Shown here one piece after another: positions 37,335-46,266 of a stretch of DNA of 64,000 nucleotides. A program made the translations under genes and the position numbers. Under the pieces are notes generated by a model. The model made no database searches, was not told the origin of the DNA, and was given only the letters and a program-made list of their open reading frames with translations. This DNA is from Rhodoferax sp. AJA081-3 (GTDB lineage Bacteria > Pseudomonadota > Gammaproteobacteria > Burkholderiales > Burkholderiaceae_C). The DNA lies in the NCBI RefSeq assembly GCF_017798165.1, contig NZ_CP059068.1:248001-312000 (forward strand), in the 5' to 3' direction. Position 1 is the stretch's first letter. The number at the start of each line of letters is the position of its first letter.

Positions 37335-38053
37335 GAACGATGCCTTCTGTGCTGGTGGTGGAGGATGAATCTGCCATCGCGGAACTCATCGCGGTCAACC
37401 TGCGGCACAACGGCTTTCGCCCTATCTGGGCCAGCGACAGCATCACGGCCCAGCGCGACCTGGATGCGGGGCTTCCGGATCTCATCTTGCTGGACTGGAT
37501 GCTGCCTGGCGAAAGCGGTCTGGTGCTGGCCAAGCGTTGGCGCGCCGATGCGCGTACCCAGGGAGTCCCCATCATCATGCTGACGGCGCGAGGTGACGAG
37601 GCGGACCGTGTGGCAGGACTGGATGCTGGCGCCGACGACTACATTGCCAAGCCTTTCTCGACCAAAGAGCTGCTGGCCCGCATACGTGCCGTTTTGCGGC
37701 GCCGCACCCCAGAGCAGGCGGGTGAGACCCTGACGATCGCTTCGCTGGCGCTGGACCCGGCTACACATCGGGTGTCCTTCCAGGACAAACCCCTGAAGCT
37801 GGGCCCCACAGAATTCAAGTTGTTGCATTACCTGATGGGACATGCAGAACGGGTGCACAGCCGTGCGCAGTTGCTGGACAAAGTCTGGGGCGACCATGTC
37901 TTCATCGAGGAGCGCACGGTGGATGTACACGTCAAGCGCTTGCGTGAGGCGATGGCCGGTGCAGGCGCGATGGTGGAGACGGTTCGTGGCGCGGGCTACC
38001 GTTTGACTGCAACGCCCGCAGTGGCGACGGCTGCAGAAAAAGTCAGCCCGTAG
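37331..38053 (+). CDS. phoB: phosphate regulon response regulator PhoB
   Basis: PhoB binds PHO boxes and activates phosphate-starvation genes. The 240 residues hold a receiver domain (phosphoacceptor Asp in LILLDWMLPG near residue 55, Lys in IAKPFS near residue 108) and an OmpR-type winged helix from about residue 135, including HVFIEERTVDVHVKRLRE with the recognition helix. It is the predicted regulator of the five PHO box arrays in this window. ATG 37340 is an alternative start. Confidence 0.96.
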   Translation: MRTMPSVLVVEDESAIAELIAVNLRHNGFRPIWASDSITAQRDLDAGLPDLILLDWMLPGESGLVLAKRWRADARTQGVPIIMLTARGDEADRVAGLDAGADDYIAKPFSTKELLARIRAVLRRRTPEQAGETLTIASLALDPATHRVSFQDKPLKLGPTEFKLLHYLMGHAERVHSRAQLLDKVWGDHVFIEERTVDVHVKRLREAMAGAGAMVETVRGAGYRLTATPAVATAAEKVSP

Positions 38054-38070
38054 TTGCGTTTTCTTATTGC

Positions 38071-39414
38071 ATGTACTGGCGGTTTTTTACACTGGTTTTG
38101 TGCCAAGCTAGCGCTGCTGGTTTCGCGTGGTTGTTAGCGCCCAAGGGGCAGGCATTGCAATGGACATTGGGAATGGCCCTGTTGGGCGGCTACCTGTGGG
38201 TTGTACTGGATAGCGTGCGTGGTGTCCGCCTGTTGCGGTGGCTGCGCGATGGCGCGGTCGCTGATCTGGCCCTCGGAAACGGGCTCTGGGGCGAGGCTTC
38301 TGACCGGGTACGGCGCATGCTGCGGGCGAGTAGCCGGCTGACCGTGGAGAGTGAGAGCCGATTGAAGGACTTTCTGGCCGCCTTGCAGGCGTCTCCCAAT
38401 GGCGTGGTGTTGCTGGACGCCGAGGCCCGTATTGAGTGGTTCAACCAAACAGCGGCCGACCATTTCGGCTTTGATGTGCGCCGAGACCTGCTCCAGCATT
38501 TTGGCAATCTGGTGCGTGACCCCAGCTTTGCGGCATATCTCAACCAGCGCGACTTTTTGCACGGCATCAACATGCCGGGGCGGGACAGCAGCAACGCCAA
38601 ACCCGTCACCTTGTCAGTGAATTTGCATGCCTATGGTGAAGGCCGCTTGTTGCTGCTTTCCAGGGACATCACGGCAGTGGAGCAGGCGGAAGCCATGCGG
38701 CGCGATTTTGTTGCCAATGTTTCGCACGAAATTCGCACACCCTTGACCGTGCTGGCGGGCTTTGTAGAAACCCTGCAGACTCTGCCGCTGGACGATCAGG
38801 AGCGCCAACGGTACCTGGGGTTGATGTCGCAGCAGGCAACCCGTATGCAAACCCTGGTAGTTGACCTGTTGACCCTCTCACGGTTGGAAGGAAGCCCCTT
38901 GCCATCCACCCATGAATGGGTATCGGTTGACGTGTTGATGCAGCAGTGTGAGCAGGATGCGAGGGACCTGTCACACCTGTTGTTGTCTGAATCGCATGAC
39001 TTGGTGTTTGAGCGTGTCCAGGGGTGCGAAATTGCGGGCTCAGCTCTGGAACTGCACAGTGCGATGTCCAACCTGATTGGCAACGCGATCCGTTACACGC
39101 CGGCGCAGCGCCGCATCGAAGTGGGCTTTAATGCGCTGGCCGACGGTGGCGCCCTGTTTTTTGTCAAAGACCAGGGGCCGGGCATTGCACAGGAGCACAT
39201 CCCGCGGCTGACAGAACGTTTTTACCGCGTAGACCGCAGCCGTTCGCGGGAGACAGGTGGAACCGGTTTGGGCTTGGCCATTGTCAAACATGTGGCCCAG
39301 CGGCATGGGGCGGAGCTGACGATTGAAAGCCAGCCCGGGAAAGGCTCTACTTTTTCTCTGACGTTTCCGCCACAGCGGGTTCGATCTGCACTGCAGGTGC
39401 CGAGTCTTCATTAG
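38071..39414 (+). CDS. phoR: phosphate regulon sensor histidine kinase PhoR
   Basis: A 447-residue membrane kinase for PhoB. Two hydrophobic segments lie at residues about 3-20 and 27-48. A PAS domain spans about 105-205. The phospho-accepting histidine is in SHEIRTPLTVLAGF near residue 220. The ATP-binding part shows the N box NLIGNAIRYTP, DQGPGIA and GGTGLGLAIVKH. As usual for PhoR there is no large periplasmic sensor, so the input is from PhoU and Pst. The last 68 bp overlap the end of the convergent GT39 gene. Confidence 0.96.
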   Translation: MYWRFFTLVLCQASAAGFAWLLAPKGQALQWTLGMALLGGYLWVVLDSVRGVRLLRWLRDGAVADLALGNGLWGEASDRVRRMLRASSRLTVESESRLKDFLAALQASPNGVVLLDAEARIEWFNQTAADHFGFDVRRDLLQHFGNLVRDPSFAAYLNQRDFLHGINMPGRDSSNAKPVTLSVNLHAYGEGRLLLLSRDITAVEQAEAMRRDFVANVSHEIRTPLTVLAGFVETLQTLPLDDQERQRYLGLMSQQATRMQTLVVDLLTLSRLEGSPLPSTHEWVSVDVLMQQCEQDARDLSHLLLSESHDLVFERVQGCEIAGSALELHSAMSNLIGNAIRYTPAQRRIEVGFNALADGGALFFVKDQGPGIAQEHIPRLTERFYRVDRSRSRETGGTGLGLAIVKHVAQRHGAELTIESQPGKGSTFSLTFPPQRVRSALQVPSLH

Positions 39415-41134
39415 CTTCACTTGCAACAGGTACGCTGCGTTTGAATAGCAGGACGGACTCGCCCCGGTTGGCGGGGTGTTGAATCAACAGGGGCTGTGTC
39501 CATACGGATGCATCCAGGTTGGTGGGAACCGACAGGTCTGGCAGGGGTTCGACCAGCAACCACGGGCAGTTTGCACCTGCGCGCATGGGCACCAGGTGCA
39601 GGTTGCCGTAGAACTGGAAGGCTGCGATTTGGCCCTGTCCAAGACCCAAAACCTCTACACATCCGGGTGTTGTCAACTGGGCCTGGGTACGCTGTACCAG
39701 CACCGTGTAGCTTTGGGCATAGTTGAGCAATGGCATCCACAGGGTCATGAACAGCAGCCAACTGAGTGCCGCCCCCCCTGCGGGCAGTACCAGACTCTTC
39801 CAAATGGCGGCGCGGTGGCGACCCACCCGCCATTTCACCAGCGCGACCCAGGCAAGGGTGGCTAGCGTCGCGATGGCAAACGCCAGGAACGAGAAGCTGG
39901 ATTGAAAACCTGGCGCCAAGCGGGCCACATTGGCCGCCGGTTGTGCAGGCACGCCCGTTTGCATGGCGATCCAGACAACCCAGATGGTCAAGGCGCAGCC
40001 CGAAAAGAACAGCAGCGTGAACCAGTCAATCAGGGCGGAAACCTGGCGTTTCAGCGTGGGCAAGGCAAACGCCGCCAGTGCTGCCAGTGCAGGTAGTGCC
40101 AGCAACAAGGTACGGTCTGACGAGCCGGTCATCAAGGTCGCGACGGCACAGACGGCGAAGAACCAGGCCGGCAATGCGACATGCCGGCTGATGCGGCGGT
40201 TGAACAACTGGTGGCGCCAGCGCCACAATGTCCATAGCGTCAAGGGCCAGGCCGGCCACGTGAACCACACGAGCAACTCCGCGTAGCCGCTCCAGTCGGC
40301 CAAATAGGCGTGCGGTAGCTGGATTTTCCAGTTTAAGAGACCCAGTGCCATGGCCAGCGCGGCGCTGACCAGGGTGATGAGTGCAATGGCGATACTTTCC
40401 CGTGTGATGCGGCGGTTGCGGGCAGAGTCGGCAAGCTCAGTCGCGCGGTCCGCGTAGTGCAATACCGCGCTGCCCAAACCGAACAGAATCGCCAGGCTGG
40501 GGGCGCCAGACAGCGACAGGCCAATAAGTCCCAGCGCTGCGGCGACAGCCGGCCCATGTTTGCGGTAGGGCAGTGCAGCCATGGCAAAGAAGAACAGGGC
40601 GGAGAAACCCAGTTGTGCCAGGGCAGGTGTTGTTTCGTGCGCCAATTGCGCCAGGCCTAGACAGGCGATAAACGCCAGCAGTCCGCCGTCGGCCATGGCG
40701 CGTGCGTAATCTGCTGGCAGTGCCTCACCACCAAAAGCAAAGGGGACAGGTTGCGCCAAAGGGTTGCGCGCCAGGTAGTAGGTGCCATACCAGGTCGCAA
40801 CCATCGCCATGCCCAGCAACAACAAAAACGGCAGGCGTACAACAAAGTCCGGGCTGATCCAGGTTGGCGCCAATTGCATGGCCCAGGCGCCCAGCCAATA
40901 CGGTAAAACAGCCGGGTTTTCCGGTGGGAGGCCGATCAATGTCGGCTGCAACCAGTTGGATGTGCCCTGTACCAACTCCGCCATAAAACCCAGGGCCGCC
41001 ATGTCTTCGCTTTTCCAGGCGTCACGGCCCAGAAAACCGGGCAAAGCATAGGCAAAGCACAGCAGAAACAAGGCCCAGCGCGGGAGGCGTCTGGCACCAG
41101 CCTGGGTGACGATGGCGGGATTGGGGTGGTTCAC
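39347..41134 (-). CDS. GT39-type lipid-linked-sugar glycosyltransferase (ArnT-like membrane protein)
   Basis: A 595-residue polytopic membrane protein with roughly 12 hydrophobic segments. An early periplasmic acidic loop reads GRDAWKSEDMAALGF near residue 42, resembling the catalytic region of ArnT and other polyprenyl-phosphate glycosyltransferases. The C-terminal 100 residues are a soluble periplasmic domain. The start GTG 41134 is chosen because the longer frame runs back through the rpmE2 terminator. Its acceptor, lipid A or another glycan, cannot be read. The 3' end overlaps phoR by 68 bp on the opposite strand. Confidence 0.78.
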   Translation of the reverse strand: MNHPNPAIVTQAGARRLPRWALFLLCFAYALPGFLGRDAWKSEDMAALGFMAELVQGTSNWLQPTLIGLPPENPAVLPYWLGAWAMQLAPTWISPDFVVRLPFLLLLGMAMVATWYGTYYLARNPLAQPVPFAFGGEALPADYARAMADGGLLAFIACLGLAQLAHETTPALAQLGFSALFFFAMAALPYRKHGPAVAAALGLIGLSLSGAPSLAILFGLGSAVLHYADRATELADSARNRRITRESIAIALITLVSAALAMALGLLNWKIQLPHAYLADWSGYAELLVWFTWPAWPLTLWTLWRWRHQLFNRRISRHVALPAWFFAVCAVATLMTGSSDRTLLLALPALAALAAFALPTLKRQVSALIDWFTLLFFSGCALTIWVVWIAMQTGVPAQPAANVARLAPGFQSSFSFLAFAIATLATLAWVALVKWRVGRHRAAIWKSLVLPAGGAALSWLLFMTLWMPLLNYAQSYTVLVQRTQAQLTTPGCVEVLGLGQGQIAAFQFYGNLHLVPMRAGANCPWLLVEPLPDLSVPTNLDASVWTQPLLIQHPANRGESVLLFKRSVPVASEANEDSAPAVQIEPAVAETSEKK

Positions 41135-41150
41135 TGATTCAAATGCAATA

Positions 41151-41184
41151 AAAAAAGCAGCGCGGAAATCCGGGCTGCTTTTTT
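41151..41184 (-). terminator. rho-independent terminator after rpmE2
   Basis: A hairpin with GCAGC/GCTGC and CGG/CCG stems, one G-G mismatch and an AAAT loop, bounded by A6 and T6 tracts on both sides, so it can act in both directions. It lies 33 bp after the rpmE2 stop. Confidence 0.85.
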
Positions 41185-41216
41185 GGTGACGGTTCAGGCC
41201 AAGACCTGAAGTCGGA

Positions 41217-41483
41217 TTACTTCGCGGCTGTAGCGGCTGTTTTGCCGAAACGGTTGCGGAAGCGCTCCACGCGTCCACCCATGTTGTCCACAGATTTCTG
41301 TGTACCAGTGTAGAAAGGGTGCGATTCGCTGGTGGTGTCCAACTTGTACAACGGCAGTTCGCGGCCGTCTTCCATCGTGATCATTTCCTTGGTGTTGGCG
41401 CAAGAACGTGTCACAAACTTGAAGTTGTTGGACATGTCCATGAAACACACTTCACGGTAATTGGGGTGAATGCCTTCTTTCAT
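41217..41483 (-). CDS. rpmE2: 50S ribosomal protein L31, zinc-free type B
   Basis: An 88-residue L31 paralogue beginning [12 protein letters not shown]. The CxxC zinc pairs of the C+ form are absent, so this is the zinc-independent type B (YkgM-like) protein. In many bacteria that form replaces the zinc form when zinc is scarce, but in this lineage it may be the only copy. The ATG 41483 is preceded by GGAGAAG, which makes it better than ATG 41495. No Zur-like site was evident upstream. Confidence 0.93.
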   Translation of the reverse strand: MKEGIHPNYREVCFMDMSNNFKFVTRSCANTKEMITMEDGRELPLYKLDTTSESHPFYTGTQKSVDNMGGRVERFRNRFGKTAATAAK

Positions 41484-41571
41484 ACTCTTCTCCATCAGTT
41501 GCGCCAGCCGCGCTGGCCAATCCAGCGTACTTTTCGCGTAAACCCGGCATTATAGCCTAGCCGGGGAAACA

Positions 41572-41690
41572 GGCAATTTCCCGCCGGGCCGCCCCAAGGG
41601 TTCTGGACCGCTTGGCGGCCAGCGGCGCCAGCCAAATTAGCCCCCTTGGGGGGGCAGCGACCCGTGAAACGGCGGAGCGTGGGGGTAATA
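41572..41690 (-). repeat. family B GC-rich repeat, copy 2, with an internal insertion
   Basis: Read on the minus strand it begins right after the rho stop with ACCCCCACGCTCCGCCG and continues through GCTGCCCCCCCAAGGGGGC. Compared with copy 3, about 31 extra bases interrupt the terminal hairpin stem between CCAAGG and CAAATTAG. It is the inverted counterpart of copy 3 on the other side of rho. Confidence 0.78.
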
Positions 41691-41693
41691 TTT

Positions 41694-42956
41694 CTATCCA
41701 CCCCGACGCATCATGTCGAAGAACTCACTATTGGTCTTGGTGGCGCGCATTTGTTTGAGCACCATTTCCATGGACTCGATTTCGTCCATGTTGTACAAAA
41801 ACTGGCGCAGGATGCGGGTCTTCTGCAAAATTTCGGGCTGCAGCAGCAATTCTTCGCGGCGGGTACCGCTGCGGTTGAGCTGGATGGACGGGAACACACG
41901 CTTTTCGTACAGGCGGCGGTCCAGGTGGATTTCGCTATTGCCCGTGCCCTTGAATTCTTCAAAAATCACTTCGTCCATGCGGCTGCCGGTGTCGACCAGC
42001 GCGGTGGCAATGATGGTCAGCGAACCGCCTTCTTCCACATTGCGCGCAGCACCCAGGAAACGCTTAGGGCGCTGCAGGGCGTTGGAGTCCACGCCGCCGG
42101 TCAGGACCTTGCCGGATGAGGGCACCACATTGTTGTAGGCGCGGGCCAGACGGGTGATGGAATCCAGCAGGATGACCACATCTTTTTTCAGTTCGACCAA
42201 ACGCTTGGCACGTTCAATCACCATTTCGGCGACGTGCACGTGGCGTGCGGCGGGTTCGTCGAAGGTGGAGGCAATCACCTCACCCTTGACGGTGCGCTGC
42301 ATTTCGGTCACTTCTTCTGGACGCTCGTCGATGAGCAGGACCATCAGGTAGCTGTCGGGGTAGTTGGCGGAAATGGCGTGTGCAATGTGCTGCATCATCA
42401 CCGTTTTGCCGCTCTTGGGTTGGGCGACGATCAGTGCGCGTTGGCCTTTGCCAATGGGGGCGATGATGTCGATGACACGGCCGGTGATGTTTTCTTCACC
42501 CTTGATGTCGCGCTCCAGACGCATTTGTTCTTTAGGGAACAGGGGCGTCAAGTTTTCGAACATGACCTTGTGTTTGTTCTCTTCGGGTCCACCACCGTTG
42601 ACCTTGTCCAGCTTGTTCAGAGCAAAGTAACGCTCACCATCTTTGGGGGTGCGCACTTCGCCTTCAATCATGTCGCCGGTGTGCAGGTTAAAACGGCGCA
42701 CCTGGCTGGGGCTGATGTAGATGTCGTCCGTGCTGGCGGTGTAGCTGGTGTCGGGGCTGCGCAAAAAGCCAAAACCATCGGGCAGGATTTCCAGCACACC
42801 GTCGGCAATGATCTGCTCGCCGGTACGGGCCCGCTTCTTGATGATGGCGAACATCAGCTCCTGCTTGCGCATGCGGCCGGTGTTTTCAATCTCAAGCTCT
42901 TCAGCTTGCTTCAGGACTTCCGACACGTGCAGTGCCTTGAGTTCGTTTAAGTGCAT
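41694..42956 (-). CDS. rho: transcription termination factor Rho
   Basis: Rho is the hexameric RNA helicase that ends untranslated transcripts. The 420-residue length is typical. ATG 42956 ([11 protein letters not shown]) is used; the frame runs further up without a start of the right form. The OB-fold RNA-binding part (residues about 50-125) holds [10 protein letters not shown]. Walker A is [15 protein letters not shown] near residue 175, Walker B is [17 protein letters not shown] and the arginine finger region is RKFLGAAR-like near residue 350. The gene is flanked by inverted copies of the family B repeat. Confidence 0.97.
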   Translation of the reverse strand: MHLNELKALHVSEVLKQAEELEIENTGRMRKQELMFAIIKKRARTGEQIIADGVLEILPDGFGFLRSPDTSYTASTDDIYISPSQVRRFNLHTGDMIEGEVRTPKDGERYFALNKLDKVNGGGPEENKHKVMFENLTPLFPKEQMRLERDIKGEENITGRVIDIIAPIGKGQRALIVAQPKSGKTVMMQHIAHAISANYPDSYLMVLLIDERPEEVTEMQRTVKGEVIASTFDEPAARHVHVAEMVIERAKRLVELKKDVVILLDSITRLARAYNNVVPSSGKVLTGGVDSNALQRPKRFLGAARNVEEGGSLTIIATALVDTGSRMDEVIFEEFKGTGNSEIHLDRRLYEKRVFPSIQLNRSGTRREELLLQPEILQKTRILRQFLYNMDEIESMEMVLKQMRATKTNSEFFDMMRRGG

Positions 42957-43124
42957 GGAATGGGTCCCGTAGGGGAAATGACCGAAAGTTCGGAGTAGTG
43001 AGAGAAGAAAGTCAGGGGGAGGGGGGTGAGGCAAGACCTGTCACTTGGCCTCGGTGTTCTTAGCCCGGGAAGCGGGACCAGCCCTTGTGGGTTGCTGGTA
43101 AACGGTTTGAATTATGACAGGAAA

Positions 43125-43219
43125 AATGCCAACCCCCACGCTCCGCCGCTTTGCGGGTCGCTGCCCCCCGTGGGGGCTAATTTGCCTTGGGGCGGCCCGG
43201 CGGCAAATTGCCAGGGGGA
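43125..43219 (+). repeat. family B GC-rich repeat, copy 3
   Basis: Begins CCCCCACGCTCCGCCGCTT and ends with the hairpin AATTTGCC (43179-43186) paired to GGCAAATT (43202-43209). A GCCCCCC/GGGGGC hairpin lies before it. It follows the trxA stop (43233) by about 15-20 bp but in inverted orientation, and with copy 2 it brackets rho. Confidence 0.8.
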
Positions 43220-43232
43220 GGGCACACGGAAA

Positions 43233-43565
43233 TTACGCCAGTTGCTGGTCAATAAAAGCAACCAACTGGGCCTTGCTCAGGGCGCCAACCTTGGTAGCCG
43301 CCAGCTGGCCGTCCTTGAACAGCATCAGGGTGGGGATGCCGCGGATGCCGAACTTGGCGGGGATCTCGCGGTTCTCGTCCACATTCATCTTGGCAATATT
43401 GAGTTTGCCAGCGTAGGTGGTGGAGACTTCGTCCAGAATCGGGGCAATCATTTTGCAGGGACCGCACCATTCGGCCCAATAGTCCACCAGAATCGGCTGC
43501 TCAGACTTCAGCACATCGGATTCGAAGGTGGCGTCGGTTACATGTTTGATCAGGTCGTTGGCCAT
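43233..43565 (-). CDS. trxA: thioredoxin
   Basis: A 110-residue thioredoxin with active site WAEWCGPCK near residues 30-38 and the cis-proline in [10 protein letters not shown] near residue 76. It reduces protein disulfides in the cytoplasm using TrxB. It is upstream of rho, a pairing common in proteobacteria. The promoter must lie in the 85-bp gap shared with the divergent AddB-like gene. Confidence 0.97.
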   Translation of the reverse strand: MANDLIKHVTDATFESDVLKSEQPILVDYWAEWCGPCKMIAPILDEVSTTYAGKLNIAKMNVDENREIPAKFGIRGIPTLMLFKDGQLAATKVGALSKAQLVAFIDQQLA

Positions 43566-43650
43566 GGAGGTTCCTTTTGGAGTTTTGTGATACGTCTAAA
43601 GTGGCGGCCATTGTGACAGAAAGCAAGACCTTCCCCAGCCCGCGCTGCCT

Positions 43651-46266
43651 ATGACCAGCATAGCGAAAATTGATTTCCCAGGCGCACGGAACGCCGACGC
43701 GGCAGAGCGCCACCCGGCCGTGCAGTTGTGGACCCACGCGGTCCACGGGTTGTTACCGCGGGTCCATGCCGAGATGTCGCTACGCCGTGCGCACCCGGCC
43801 CGCACCTTGGTTCTGTTGCCCTATGCGCAGTTGCGCCCGTTGGCCACACGGCTGTGGGCGCAACAATTTCCCGACGGTTTTGCGCCGCAGTTCGAGACCA
43901 CGCAAAACTGGAGCACCGCCATGGGCTGGCCCAGGCCGGGTGCCACCGACATCGCCTTTGACATGGCGCAGGACACCTTGACAGCATCGGCCCTGCTGCG
44001 TGCGGCCGGGCTGGGCGCACAGCAGGACGCATTGGCCGGCCTTTTGGTGCAGGCCGCACACCAACTGGGCCCGTTGGCCGCCGCCCGCGCGCCCGGCGAT
44101 CGCGTCACCTGGGTGTTGGAAGCGCGGGATGCGGCGGTGACGGGCATGGAGTCTGCCGTTTTGGCGATGGAGGCCGCTGTTGCCCGTATTGCCGTTGAGT
44201 GGGCGGGCCAATCGGCCTATGCCAGCGACTTGTTATTTGACGCAGGCATACGCGACGGTGTGGATTGCCTGCTGATGGTCCAAGGCCTGGCCACAGACCC
44301 CATGCTGCCCGCCTTGCGGCAGGTTTGGGGCGAACTCATGACCAGCCTGCCCCTGGCGGTGAACCCGGCGTCGGAGTCGGGCGTGGATGCCAGCGCCATT
44401 GCCTGGCACGCATGCCGCGACGCCGAAGACGAAGCGCACCGCACCGCAGCCTGTGCCATCGCCCATATTGCCGCTGGGCGCTACCCGCTGGCGCTGGTGT
44501 CCTCGGACCGTGCGTTGACTCGCCGGGTACGTTCCATGCTGGAGGGTGTGGACGTACAAATCCGTGATGAAAACGGCTGGAAGCTGTCCACCAGCCATGC
44601 GGGGGCGCAAGTCATGGCCCTGCTCAAGGCCGCTGTGTGGAACGCATCCAGTGACGCCGTGCTGGGCTGGCTCAAAGGCGCACCGGCCTTCGCATCGTCC
44701 GTGGCCGAGCTGGAAACCGCCATCCGGCGCGATCAGACCAGCGACTGGCGCCGTGTGGTCCAGGGGACTGCGGTGCAAAAGTCTCCGTCCTGCCAGCAAT
44801 GCCATGCCGCAGCCAACGCCGTGCGGGATGGTCTGCAAGGCAGCCGTACGTTGACGGGTTGGTTGCCCGCGCTGCGCGCTGCATTACAAGCCAGTGGCCT
44901 GTGGGACTATCTGAACACCGATGAAGCGGGCACCAAAGTGCTGGCGGCCTTGCGGCTGGCGGGGCCTGCGCTGCAAGCCTGGGAGGCCCTGTCGCAGCAG
45001 GCCTTGTGGTCGGCGCGGCGCATGGATCTGGCGGAGTTCACGCACTGGGTCAACCAGGCGCTGGAAGGTGCCAGTTTCCAGCCCCCGTACCCCTTGCACG
45101 AACAACTGGTGATCCTGCCCATGAGCCAGATGCTGGGCCGCCCCTTCGCCGCCGTGGTGCTGGCGGGCTGTGACGAGGTGCGCCTGAACCCCTCACCCGA
45201 ACCGCCTGGTGGCTGGACCGCCGCGCAGCGCGCGGCTTTGGGTCTGCCATCGCGCGACGACCTGCAGGCCATCGCCCTGGCCGCCTGGCAACATGCGCTG
45301 CAGACGCCTTTTTGTGATGTATTGTGGCGCTGCAGTGACGACACCGGCGAAACCCTGTTGCCCAGCGTGTTGGTGCAGCAGGTGCAATTGGCCAGAGGCA
45401 ATCCGCCGTTGGCAGAAGACCCCCGGTTGAACCGGGACCTTGTGCCCGCACCCGTGTTGCAGCCCTTGCCCGTGGGGCAATTGGTGCCGGTGGCCCATCT
45501 GTCGGCCAGCGCATACGAGGATTTGCGCAACTGCCCATACCGCTTCTTTGCGATGCGCCAGCTCGGCCTGCAATCGGTGGATGAGCTGGAAACCAGCGTG
45601 GATAAACGCGACTTTGGCCTGTGGATACACGAGGTGCTGAAGCGTTTCCACGAAGCCCTTGCCCTGCGCAACCACCCCGATGCTGCAGTAAAGCTGCAGC
45701 TGCTGGACGAAGCCAGTGTGGCAACCACCGAGTCCATGGGCCTTGGGGAAGGTGAATTTTTGCCATTCGCCGCCGCCTGGCCCACGGTGCGTGATGGTTA
45801 TCTGCGCTGGCTGGAGCGCCACGAGGCCAGCGGCGCCACCTTCAACAGCGCGGAGGTCGCGCAGACCCAGCGTATTGGCCCGGTCAAGCTGCTCGGGCGC
45901 ATTGACCGCATAGACCAACTGGCGGATGGATCGGTGCTGGTGCTGGACTACAAAACCGAGGCCAGTGCCAAGACCGCAGGCCGTGTCAAAGACCCGCTGG
46001 AAGACACCCAACTGGCCTTCTACGCCGCTTTGTTGCCCAACGACACGCTGCAGGCCGCCTATGTGAATGTGGGTGAGAAGGATGGCACCAAATCCCATGC
46101 CCAGCCCGATGTGGTTGAGGCGCGCGACGCCTTGATCCACGGCATCGTGGTGGACATGGAACGTATTGCGAAGGGCGCTGCCTTGCCTGCATTGGGCGAG
46201 GGCGCCACCTGCGACTTTTGCCAGGCCCGCGGCCTGTGCCGCAAAGACTTCTGGAAAACCGTATGA
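43651..46266 (+). CDS. addB: AddB-like Fe-S nuclease subunit (PD-(D/E)XK family)
   Basis: An 871-residue protein that pairs with the AddA-like helicase-nuclease in recombinational repair of double-strand breaks. The nuclease motif VLDYKTEAS has Asp 766 and Lys 768. An iron-sulfur cluster is indicated by Cys in LRNCPYRFF (about 628) and three cysteines at about 854, 857 and 863 (CDFCQARGLC). No intact Walker A was found in the N-terminal part, so it is probably an inactivated helicase scaffold as in AddB. It is shorter than typical AddB. The stop overlaps the next start (ATGA at 46263-46266). Confidence 0.85.
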   Translation: MTSIAKIDFPGARNADAAERHPAVQLWTHAVHGLLPRVHAEMSLRRAHPARTLVLLPYAQLRPLATRLWAQQFPDGFAPQFETTQNWSTAMGWPRPGATDIAFDMAQDTLTASALLRAAGLGAQQDALAGLLVQAAHQLGPLAAARAPGDRVTWVLEARDAAVTGMESAVLAMEAAVARIAVEWAGQSAYASDLLFDAGIRDGVDCLLMVQGLATDPMLPALRQVWGELMTSLPLAVNPASESGVDASAIAWHACRDAEDEAHRTAACAIAHIAAGRYPLALVSSDRALTRRVRSMLEGVDVQIRDENGWKLSTSHAGAQVMALLKAAVWNASSDAVLGWLKGAPAFASSVAELETAIRRDQTSDWRRVVQGTAVQKSPSCQQCHAAANAVRDGLQGSRTLTGWLPALRAALQASGLWDYLNTDEAGTKVLAALRLAGPALQAWEALSQQALWSARRMDLAEFTHWVNQALEGASFQPPYPLHEQLVILPMSQMLGRPFAAVVLAGCDEVRLNPSPEPPGGWTAAQRAALGLPSRDDLQAIALAAWQHALQTPFCDVLWRCSDDTGETLLPSVLVQQVQLARGNPPLAEDPRLNRDLVPAPVLQPLPVGQLVPVAHLSASAYEDLRNCPYRFFAMRQLGLQSVDELETSVDKRDFGLWIHEVLKRFHEALALRNHPDAAVKLQLLDEASVATTESMGLGEGEFLPFAAAWPTVRDGYLRWLERHEASGATFNSAEVAQTQRIGPVKLLGRIDRIDQLADGSVLVLDYKTEASAKTAGRVKDPLEDTQLAFYAALLPNDTLQAAYVNVGEKDGTKSHAQPDVVEARDALIHGIVVDMERIAKGAALPALGEGATCDFCQARGLCRKDFWKTV

